From an uncultured Methylococcaceae bacterium (GTDB lineage Bacteria; Pseudomonadota; Gammaproteobacteria; Methylococcales; Methylomonadaceae): 8,957 nucleotides of DNA. Both the position numbers and the translations under genes were made by a program. Location: assembly GCA_903903765.1 (NCBI GenBank), contig CAIVAH010000079.1, positions 1 through 8,957 on the forward strand. Reading direction: 5' to 3'. The notes below the pieces were generated by a model. It saw only the letters and a program-made list of their open reading frames with translations. It had not been told where the DNA came from and ran no database searches. Positions 1 through 5,526 of this stretch are shown piece after piece; within the stretch, counting starts at the first letter, position 1, and the number at the start of each line of letters is the position of its first letter.

Positions 1-404
1 GCATTTTTTAAAGACGCCATCACAGTCACAACTGTTCCATAACTAACACCCTTATCCGAATTAATTAATACTTTAGTTTTAGGTTGAACAGTCAAAATTG
101 CTGATACCTTAGCATTAATCTCTTCTGGCAACACTGGCGAGTCATCGTCATTATCTGACTTAATAAAGTACTCACCAGATTCTTTTATAGAAATAACAAT
201 TGGCGGTGTATTTCCATCACCCTCAGACTCAACCATTTTGGACTCAACTTGAGGCAAATCCACTTCAACACCCGTTTGTAACATTGGTGTGGTTACCATA
301 AAAATAATCAATAACACCAAAGTAACGTCAATGTACGGCACTACATTGATTTCGCCCATAGGACGTCTACGACCATTTTTTCTACCTGTTTGCGAAGCAC
401 TCAT
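1..404 (-). CDS. tolR: Tol-Pal system protein TolR (partial, C-terminus off left edge)
   Basis: TolR is the ExbD-family partner of TolQ. The TolQR motor uses the proton motive force to energise TolA during outer-membrane constriction at division. The first 134 codons are visible. A basic N-terminus (GRKNGRRRP) is followed by one membrane helix at about residues 19-40, which starts INVVPYIDVTLVLL. Asp26 in that helix aligns with the essential proton-carrying Asp23 of E. coli TolR. After it come the typical VEVDLP segment and the start of the periplasmic domain, ending in view at SYGTVVTVMASLKN. The ATG at 404 overlaps the tolQ stop in an ATGA, so translation is probably coupled. The family is usually 140-150 residues, so only about 10 are missing. 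tolA, tolB and pal would be expected beyond base 1 but cannot be seen. Confidence 0.95.
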   Translation of the reverse strand, partial: MSASQTGRKNGRRRPMGEINVVPYIDVTLVLLIIFMVTTPMLQTGVEVDLPQVESKMVESEGDGNTPPIVISIKESGEYFIKSDNDDDSPVLPEEINAKVSAILTVQPKTKVLINSDKGVSYGTVVTVMASLKN

Positions 405-1078
405 TTTTGATGCGCCTGTCTTTGTAATAACACCACAAACTCTTCAACGAAAAGTTCGTATCTACCAACCAATCGATCTAGACGCGTTGAAAACCGATTA
501 TAGGCAATTACAGCAGGAATCGCAGCAAACAGACCAATTGCAGTAGCAATCAACGCTTCAGCGATACCAGGCGCCACCTGTGCCAGCGTCGCCTGCTTAA
601 CATTACCTAAAGCCATAAATGAATTCATAATCCCCCATACGGTACCAAATAGACCAATATAGGGACTAATAGATCCCACCGTAGCTAAAAAAGACAGATG
701 CTCATCTAAGCGCTCTAACTCACGCGACAACTCAATACGCATCGCTCTTTGTGCACTCTCAACTTGAATGCCAGGTTCTACGTTTCCAGCTTGGCGCATT
801 CTCGAAAACTCTTTATAGCCAGCCAAAAATATTTTTTCTATGCCTTCTGGCTCAAAATCTTTCGCAGACAATTTCCTATATAGATCGGCTAAGGCAGCGC
901 CTGACCAAAACTGCTCCTCAAATTCATCTGTGATTTCAACAGCCCTGTTAAGCTCTTTTCGCTTTGAGAATATAAATGTCCAAGAAGCCAATGAAGCTGA
1001 GAACAGCAAAAACATGACAAATTGCACAACAAAACTCGCATCTTTGACTAAATGGAAAATAGATAAATCAGTATTCAT
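401..1078 (-). CDS. tolQ: Tol-Pal system proton channel protein TolQ
   Basis: TolQ is the MotA/TolQ/ExbB-family inner-membrane protein that forms a pentameric proton channel around TolR. Its 225 residues match the usual length (E. coli 230). There are three hydrophobic segments, at about 15-37, 128-153 and 168-193, with the large cytoplasmic loop between the first two. The family signature is clear in the second (VGSISPYIGLFGTVWGIM) and third (APGIAEALIATAIGLFAAIP). Thr146 and Thr179 align with the channel-lining threonines of the family. The start lies inside the end of ybgC (11-base overlap), and its own Shine-Dalgarno sequence is poor, so reinitiation after ybgC is likely. The stop shares ATGA with tolR. 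Confidence 0.97.
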   Translation of the reverse strand: MNTDLSIFHLVKDASFVVQFVMFLLFSASLASWTFIFSKRKELNRAVEITDEFEEQFWSGAALADLYRKLSAKDFEPEGIEKIFLAGYKEFSRMRQAGNVEPGIQVESAQRAMRIELSRELERLDEHLSFLATVGSISPYIGLFGTVWGIMNSFMALGNVKQATLAQVAPGIAEALIATAIGLFAAIPAVIAYNRFSTRLDRLVGRYELFVEEFVVLLQRQAHQK

Positions 1079-1478
1079 TCTTTAACAGCTCTAGTAAGTT
1101 TTCAGGAATTTCTTTAGGTCGTAAGGAGTTAGCATCTAGACAGGCAATACGTACCGTGCTTTTACACAAAACCTCTTCATGTCTAGTAATACATTGTGCA
1201 AAACTAACACTCACTTTTTTAGCTTGCACTATTTCAGTACTCACTACAATTTGATCATTAAACAAGGCGGGACGCAAATAATCCACTCCTACAGAACGTA
1301 CAGCAAAAATTATACCGTTATTTGCAATCAAATCATTCTGCTCAAAACCCATGGCTCTGAACATTTCGGTTCTGGCACGCTCAAAAAATTTAAGATAATT
1401 TGCATAAAAAACCACTCCACCGGCATCGGTATCTTCATAGTAAACCCGTACTGGCCAATAAAATGTTCTAATACTCAT
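1068..1478 (-). CDS. ybgC: Acyl-CoA thioesterase YbgC (Tol-Pal cluster)
   Basis: YbgC is a cytoplasmic hotdog-fold acyl-CoA thioesterase of the 4-hydroxybenzoyl-CoA thioesterase family. It is nearly always the first gene of the tol-pal cluster, and in E. coli it associates with phospholipid-synthesis enzymes. The 136-residue product matches the family length (134). The catalytic motif YYEDTDAGGVVFYANYLKFF is intact, with Asp18 as the active-site residue, followed by the conserved FERARTEM. The start is fixed by homology: family members begin 8-12 residues before VRVYYEDTD. The ATG abuts a perfect 8-bp inverted repeat (1479-1500), which is unusual, and the only Shine-Dalgarno-like AAGG lies inside that stem. 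The gene follows ruvB after 55 bases and overlaps tolQ by 11. Confidence 0.95.
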   Translation of the reverse strand: MSIRTFYWPVRVYYEDTDAGGVVFYANYLKFFERARTEMFRAMGFEQNDLIANNGIIFAVRSVGVDYLRPALFNDQIVVSTEIVQAKKVSVSFAQCITRHEEVLCKSTVRIACLDANSLRPKEIPENLLELLKNEY

Positions 1479-1500
1479 GCTTTAAGAGCAACCTTAAAGC
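1479..1500 (-). promoter_or_regulatory. Perfect inverted repeat touching the ybgC start codon
   Basis: The arms GCTTTAAG and CTTAAAGC pair perfectly over 8 bp around a 6-base loop, and the second arm ends exactly one base before the ybgC ATG. In the ybgC mRNA this would form a small hairpin occupying the ribosome-binding region, including the only AAGG. It has no following T-run, so it is not an intrinsic terminator. It could couple ybgC translation to ruvB or act as an RNA-processing site. The structure is seen directly; the role is inferred. Confidence 0.5.
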
Positions 1501-1533
1501 CAATTAGATAATTTGGATCTCTACTAATATTAA

Positions 1534-2568
1534 TCATTCAAACAAATCCTCAAAAACACCAATTTGCTTAGGTGCTGGCAAACCGAAATGCAGGTAAGCA
1601 TTTTTAGTAACAACCCTTCCACGTGGTGTTCGCATGATGAAGCCTTGTTGCAATAAGTAAGGCTCTAAAACATCTTCAATGGTGCCCCGCTCTTCACTAA
1701 TAGCAGCAGCTAAAGTATCTAAGCCCACCGGCCCCCCATCAAAGTTTTCAATCATAGTTAACAATAACTTACGATCTAAAGCATCGAAACCAGTGTTATC
1801 AACTCTTAACATATCAAGTGCTTGTATAGCAGCTATTTCTGTAATAGTGCCATCACCCTTTACCTCTGCGTAATCACGTACCCGACGTAATAATCTATTT
1901 GCTATCCTAGGCGTACCCCGCGAACGCCGAGCAATCTCAAACGCACCATTTTGTTCCATCGCGATACCCAAGACACTAGCAGAACGAGAGACAATACTCG
2001 CTAACTCTTCAATCGTATAAAACTCTAATCGCTGCACAATTCCAAAACGATCTCGCAACGGTGAAGTTAATAATCCTGCTCTAGTGGTCGCACCAATTAA
2101 TGTAAAAGGTGGTAAGTCTAATTTAATTGATCGAGCAGCAGGACCTTCCCCAATCATAATATCCAACTGATAATCTTCCATGGCCGGATAGAGAATTTCT
2201 TCAACAGCAGGATTTAATCGATGTATCTCATCAATAAATAAAACATCGTGCGCTTCAAGATTGGTTAACAGCGCAGCTAGATCACCCGCTTTATCCAATA
2301 CAGGCCCAGAAGTTTGGCGAATTTTAACACACATTTCTGCTGCAATGATATTAGCCAATGTGGTTTTCCCCAAGCCTGGAGGACCAAATATAAGCACATG
2401 ATCCAAAGCTTCTTGCCGCGCGGTAGCGGCCTGAATAAATATTTCCATCTGTGAGCGCAATTCTTTTTGTCCCACATAATCCGCTAATCTTTTAGGTCGA
2501 ATTGCACGGTCTTGACGCTCTTCATCAATATTGCCACGCGCAGTGATTAATCTATCACTTTCAATCAT
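1534..2568 (-). CDS. ruvB: Holliday junction branch migration ATPase RuvB
   Basis: RuvB is the AAA+ hexameric motor that pumps DNA through the RuvA-bound Holliday junction during recombination and fork repair. At 344 residues it is full length (E. coli 336). Visible motifs in order are: Walker [10 protein letters not shown] at 62-70; Walker B with DEIH at about 110-116; sensor 1 ATTRAG at 160-165; the arginine-finger region LRDRFG with Arg174; the sensor 2 region [13 protein letters not shown] at about 218-230; and a C-terminal winged helix containing RTPRGR at about 313-318. The start ATG overlaps the ruvA stop in an ATGA, and AAGGTG lies 7 bases upstream as a good Shine-Dalgarno sequence. 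All key residues are present. Confidence 0.99.
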   Translation of the reverse strand: MIESDRLITARGNIDEERQDRAIRPKRLADYVGQKELRSQMEIFIQAATARQEALDHVLIFGPPGLGKTTLANIIAAEMCVKIRQTSGPVLDKAGDLAALLTNLEAHDVLFIDEIHRLNPAVEEILYPAMEDYQLDIMIGEGPAARSIKLDLPPFTLIGATTRAGLLTSPLRDRFGIVQRLEFYTIEELASIVSRSASVLGIAMEQNGAFEIARRSRGTPRIANRLLRRVRDYAEVKGDGTITEIAAIQALDMLRVDNTGFDALDRKLLLTMIENFDGGPVGLDTLAAAISEERGTIEDVLEPYLLQQGFIMRTPRGRVVTKNAYLHFGLPAPKQIGVFEDLFE

Positions 2569-3173
2569 CTAACTGCACCTTGCAAAGCTGAACGAATTAT
2601 ATCTTCACAAGTTTTACCCTCAGCACTAATATTTTGCACCATCTTACTTGCATCCAAAGGTTTATAGCCTAGAGCACATAAAGCGCTAATTGCCTCTTGT
2701 TTTGGATTAACTAGATTAATTAGTCCATCACCCGACTGAGCGTTAAAACTTTCTGAAGTTGATTCGCTCAACTCAGGCAATCTATCACGCATTTCAATGA
2801 CTAAGCGCTCAGCGGTTTTTTTACCTACCCCAGGAAGCCTTACCAAGGTCTGGGTGTCGTTATCATGAATACAACGATGAAACTCTTCCGCACTTTGCCC
2901 AGATAATATTGTTAAAGCTAATTTTGGCCCTACACCATTAACTCTAATTAAAGTTCTAAATAAACTGCGCTCTGCTTCAGCAGAAAAGCCAAACAAAATA
3001 TGAGCATCTTCCCTAACCACCAAATGTGTATGTAATTTAATCTCTTCATTTAAAACCGGCAAGTCATAAAACGTGGTCATTGGAGCTTCAATCTCATAGC
3101 CGACTCCGTTCACATCCAAAACCAAAAAAGGTGGTGCTTTATGCACTAATTTGCCGCGAAGAAAACCAATCAT
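2565..3173 (-). CDS. ruvA: Holliday junction branch migration protein RuvA
   Basis: RuvA tetramers bind four-way junctions and load the RuvB motors. The product is 202 residues (E. coli 203). Domain I is an OB-fold starting MIGFLRGKL, with the acidic-pin pair Glu55-Asp56 in VVREDAH. Domain II has two helix-hairpin-helix motifs, [13 protein letters not shown] (78-90) and [13 protein letters not shown] (113-125). A variable acidic/Ser linker at about 133-150 leads to the small C-terminal domain III that contacts RuvB. AAGGA lies 8 bases upstream of the ATG, inside the end of ruvC. The gene shares ATGA overlaps with ruvC upstream and ruvB downstream, so the three subunits are probably translated in a coupled way. 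Confidence 0.98.
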   Translation of the reverse strand: MIGFLRGKLVHKAPPFLVLDVNGVGYEIEAPMTTFYDLPVLNEEIKLHTHLVVREDAHILFGFSAEAERSLFRTLIRVNGVGPKLALTILSGQSAEEFHRCIHDNDTQTLVRLPGVGKKTAERLVIEMRDRLPELSESTSESFNAQSGDGLINLVNPKQEAISALCALGYKPLDASKMVQNISAEGKTCEDIIRSALQGAVR

Positions 3174-3670
3174 CTTGTCATTCCTTGTTTCGCTAACATA
3201 CGTGCCGTTTGTTGATAATTACCATGACAAATAGCAATAGCCAAAGCGTCACTAGCATCCAAAGATAACTCGCCTTGTACATTTAACAAGATTTTCACCA
3301 TATGTTGCACCTGAGTTTTATCAGCAGCACCTTTTCCAACTACAGCTTGCTTTACTTGCCGAGCCGCATATTCGTAAACCTGGATATTTTGAGTTTGTAC
3401 TGCACATATTGCCGCACCTCGCGCTTGACCTAATTTTAAAGCTGAGTCAGCATTCTTATGCATAAAGACCTGTTCAATAGCCATTTGTTCCGGTTGATAA
3501 TTATTAACTATCTCCAACAAGCCATCAAAAATTTGTTTTAACCGATCAGGAAAATAATCAGCTTTTATTTTTATACTACCACTGGCTATATAGTGATAAC
3601 CACTAGGGGAATCCTCTATTATTCCGTAACCAGTTAATCTTGAACCGGGATCAATCCCTAAAATTCTCAT
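3170..3670 (-). CDS. ruvC: Crossover junction endodeoxyribonuclease RuvC
   Basis: RuvC is the dimeric, metal-dependent resolvase that cuts Holliday junctions symmetrically after RuvAB branch migration. With the ATG at 3670 the product is 166 residues. All four catalytic acids fall at their E. coli numbers: Asp7 (ILGIDPGSR), Glu66 (MAIEQVF), Asp138 and Asp141 (LDASDALA). An in-frame TTG sits one codon upstream, but the ATG gives the canonical N-terminus and is preferred. The Shine-Dalgarno region is weak. It is the first gene of the minus-strand run. The roughly 100 bases upstream, toward the phosphatase gene, hold no convincing promoter or LexA box (CTGT-N8-ACAG), so SOS control is not supported by sequence. 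Confidence 0.98.
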   Translation of the reverse strand: MRILGIDPGSRLTGYGIIEDSPSGYHYIASGSIKIKADYFPDRLKQIFDGLLEIVNNYQPEQMAIEQVFMHKNADSALKLGQARGAAICAVQTQNIQVYEYAARQVKQAVVGKGAADKTQVQHMVKILLNVQGELSLDASDALAIAICHGNYQQTARMLAKQGMTR

Positions 3671-3774
3671 CAAATATGTACTTTTGTTTTAAATACGTGA
3701 AACGTGTTATTTATTTCATTAGACTGCATAACACATCCAATCTTAGGATAATACCCTGAAGATCATTTGAATAT

Positions 3775-4419
3775 TTAATCTTTTAAAATATGTTCCAAAA
3801 CAAATAACAATGAGGAATCCGTGCTATAAAAATCAGCATTTTCACGCACGATAGCTCTATCAACAACACCCCCAAAACCAATTACATAAGCACCTGCTTC
3901 TTTAGCTTCTAAATCTGTCTTGCCATCACCAATCATCACCAAAGGCAACGCTGTTTTTAAACTCGCGACCACTTCAGCTTTGCCACCCGTTCTAGCTAAA
4001 GGTGAAGTATGATCAAAACCTGCATAGGCTCCAGTTTCATCAAAATACACATCTACAGCGTGAATATTATTTTCGGGCAAACCTAAATAAGCCGCTAAAG
4101 GCAATATAGCAGGGCGCAAACCACCACTAATAATATGCACATTTTTACCCTGGGCTAATAAACTGCTAAACACTTCTTTAACGCCCGCCACTATTTCAGA
4201 AATGTATAACTCAGCCACCCAATCGATACTAGCTTTATTTGGATTAATTAATGCTAATCGGCGCTCATAAACCGCTTCCAGAGGAAACTCGCCATTCATT
4301 GCCGCATCTGTTAACTTAGCAATCTCTACACCCATACCTACTCGGCGTGCTAATTCATCAATCCCTTCAATTTTGCTTAACGTACTGTCACAATCAAAAC
4401 AAATAACATCAAAACTCAT
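3775..4419 (-). CDS. serB: Phosphoserine phosphatase, short animal/plant-like type
   Basis: This is a cytoplasmic HAD-superfamily phosphatase, most likely hydrolysing O-phosphoserine to serine. Its 214 residues carry all HAD motifs: DCDST with nucleophile Asp9 and general acid Asp11; SGG at 98-100; Lys147; and GDGKTDLEA with Asp165 and Asp169. Glu18 in the IEGIDELA cap segment matches the substrate-binding region of phosphoserine phosphatases. The segments EGIDELA, AYAGFDHTSP and VIGFGG resemble the human PSPH and plant enzymes more than E. coli SerB. It also lacks SerB's N-terminal ACT-like region (E. coli SerB is 322 residues). The start is supported by GAGA about 5 bases upstream. It is divergent from the tlpA-like gene across 82 bases. 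Serine supply would suit a serine-cycle organism, but that link is inferred. A related small-molecule HAD phosphatase cannot be excluded. Confidence 0.8.
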   Translation of the reverse strand: MSFDVICFDCDSTLSKIEGIDELARRVGMGVEIAKLTDAAMNGEFPLEAVYERRLALINPNKASIDWVAELYISEIVAGVKEVFSSLLAQGKNVHIISGGLRPAILPLAAYLGLPENNIHAVDVYFDETGAYAGFDHTSPLARTGGKAEVVASLKTALPLVMIGDGKTDLEAKEAGAYVIGFGGVVDRAIVRENADFYSTDSSLLFVLEHILKD

Positions 4420-4436
4420 AATTTCTCAAAAACATG

Positions 4437-4455
4437 CTGCATTTAAAGTATGCAG
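4437..4455. promoter_or_regulatory. Operator-like dyad between divergent genes
   Basis: The arms CTGCAT and ATGCAG form a 6-bp inverted repeat separated by 7 A/T-rich bases. It lies in the short region between the divergent serB-like and tlpA-like genes. Its right arm overlaps the -35 slot of the plus-strand extended -10 promoter, a position where a bound dimer would block RNA polymerase. No regulator is identified and the dyad is short, so chance is possible. Confidence 0.3.
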
Positions 4456-4466
4456 TTTAACAGCTT

Positions 4467-4475
4467 TGCTATAAT
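4467..4475 (+). promoter_or_regulatory. Extended -10 promoter for the tlpA-like/hemJ unit
   Basis: The sequence TGCTATAAT is a perfect extended -10 element (TGnTATAAT). No good -35 hexamer is found 16-18 bases upstream, as is common for extended -10 promoters. Transcription would start near 4481-4483. That leaves a leader of about 20 bases to the ATG at 4502, but under 10 to the in-frame GTG at 4490, which favours the ATG start. Confidence 0.65.
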
Positions 4476-4501
4476 CTCGATATTACCAAGTGGCTACAAC
4501 T

Positions 4502-5053
4502 ATGCAAAAACGAACATCACAATCTATACATCCCCGCAATAATTGCGGCAATTGTCTTCAAGCCATCATGCTTGCAACCATATTAATTCCGCTCAGTGTT
4601 GCCGTCGCCATCAATCTATACCAACACTTCGCCACTCAAATTGCACCTGATATCAATTTCTCTACCCTAACAGGTGAAAAAATAGCCTTAAAATCTCTAC
4701 AAGGAAAACCTGTATTAATCACATTCTGGGCATCAGATTGCCCAGAATGTCTTAAAGAAATACCCGTATTTATTGAAATTTATCAAAAATACCATAGTAA
4801 AGGTCTAGAAATAATTGCCGTTGCAATGCCTTATGACCCACCCAACCATGTAATTTCTATCCATAAAGCATGGCAATTACCATACACAATTGCCTTAGAT
4901 ATGAATTCAGAAGCGACTCACGCTTTTAATGATGTGCAACTTACCCCAACGACTTTTTTAATTAATCCTGCCGGGGTGATTGACTTAAAAATAATCGGTA
5001 AATTTGATCCAATCGAACTAAAAACTCATTTAGAAACTCTTATAAAAGGATAA
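4502..5053 (+). CDS. Membrane-anchored TlpA-like thiol-disulfide oxidoreductase
   Basis: The product is a thioredoxin-fold protein of the TlpA/ResA type, held in the inner membrane by one N-terminal helix with its catalytic domain in the periplasm. From the ATG at 4502 it has 183 residues: a basic tail, a membrane helix at about 21-40, then the thioredoxin domain. The active site is CPEC (Cys80, Cys83) in FWASDCPECLKEIP, and the cis-proline loop is LTPTTFLI with Pro149. Proteins of this type reduce or oxidise periplasmic thiols, for example in cytochrome c assembly; the substrate here is unknown. A second CxxC (CGNC, Cys15 and Cys18) lies on the predicted cytoplasmic side just before the helix, which is unusual. 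A GTG at 4490 would add four residues; the ATG is preferred because AAGTGG precedes it and because of the promoter position. hemJ follows 3 bases after the stop, so the two are probably cotranscribed. Confidence 0.85.
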   Translation: MQKRTSQSIHPRNNCGNCLQAIMLATILIPLSVAVAINLYQHFATQIAPDINFSTLTGEKIALKSLQGKPVLITFWASDCPECLKEIPVFIEIYQKYHSKGLEIIAVAMPYDPPNHVISIHKAWQLPYTIALDMNSEATHAFNDVQLTPTTFLINPAGVIDLKIIGKFDPIELKTHLETLIKG

Positions 5054-5056
5054 CCG

Positions 5057-5482
5057 ATGCTCTGGCTTAAAGCACTTCACCTTATATTTATGGTCACATG
5101 GTTTGCTGGCTTATTTTATCTACCCAGACTATTTGTCTATCATGCAATGAGTACCGATGAAATCAGCAATGAGCGCTTTAAAGTGATGGAACGGAAACTT
5201 TACTACGGTATTATGACACCGGGCATGATCATTACTTTTATATTTGGTGTTTGGATGCTAACTGACTATGCATGGGCTATTTATGGACGCAGCGGGTGGT
5301 TACATGTAAAACTCTGTCTACTCGGCATCATGGTGGTCTATCATATTTTATGTGGTGTATGGCTAACGACCTTCAAACATGACCAAAATAAACATAGTCA
5401 CGTTTATTACCGCTGGATGAATGAGGTGCCCGTATTATTTTTAGTGGGCATTATTATATTGGCAGTAGTTAAGCCTTTTTAA
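5057..5482 (+). CDS. hemJ: Protoporphyrinogen IX oxidase HemJ
   Basis: HemJ (UPF0093) is the integral membrane enzyme that oxidises protoporphyrinogen IX to protoporphyrin IX, the penultimate step of heme synthesis, in bacteria lacking HemG or HemY. Its 141 residues match the family length. About four membrane helices are visible, at roughly 4-26, 50-70, 82-104 and 122-138. Family features include His8 in the first helix (WLKALHLIFMVTWFAGLFYL), the RKLYYGIMTPGM segment, HVKLCLL with His83 and Lys85, His96, and the terminal RWMNEVPVL. AGGA within the end of the tlpA-like gene is a good Shine-Dalgarno sequence about 7 bases before the ATG. Spacing of 3 bases to the thiol oxidoreductase gene suggests a shared transcript, possibly linking heme and cytochrome supply. 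Confidence 0.9.
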   Translation: MLWLKALHLIFMVTWFAGLFYLPRLFVYHAMSTDEISNERFKVMERKLYYGIMTPGMIITFIFGVWMLTDYAWAIYGRSGWLHVKLCLLGIMVVYHILCGVWLTTFKHDQNKHSHVYYRWMNEVPVLFLVGIIILAVVKPF

Positions 5483-5488
5483 TTTTTA

Positions 5489-5526
5489 TAACAACTCCCT
5501 GTTATCTCTCATCAAAAGGGTTGTTA
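5489..5526. terminator. Imperfect hairpin between convergent genes
   Basis: TAACAAC-TC-CCT pairs with AGGGTTGTTA with a two-base bulge and a 16-base loop, between the hemJ stop and the RTX gene stop (whose TAA lies within the right arm). No T-run follows on either strand, so it is not a standard Rho-independent terminator. It may protect 3' ends or be fortuitous. Confidence 0.25.

Noticed and set aside
289..546. Plus-strand open frame of 85 codons
   Set aside because: Antisense to the tolR/tolQ junction, with no domain.
1179..1511. Plus-strand open frame of 110 codons
   Set aside because: It lies almost wholly antisense to ybgC, which has clear family motifs; no ribosome-binding site or recognisable domain.
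3671..3673. TTG one codon upstream as the ruvC start
   Set aside because: The ATG at 3670 gives the canonical N-terminus and places all four catalytic acids at E. coli positions.
3671..3774. Promoter or LexA box upstream of ruvC, and a short ACGTG direct repeat at 3695-3706
   Set aside because: TATTAT-like hexamers occur but lack a -35 at correct spacing; no CTGT-N8-ACAG; the five-base repeat is too short to interpret.
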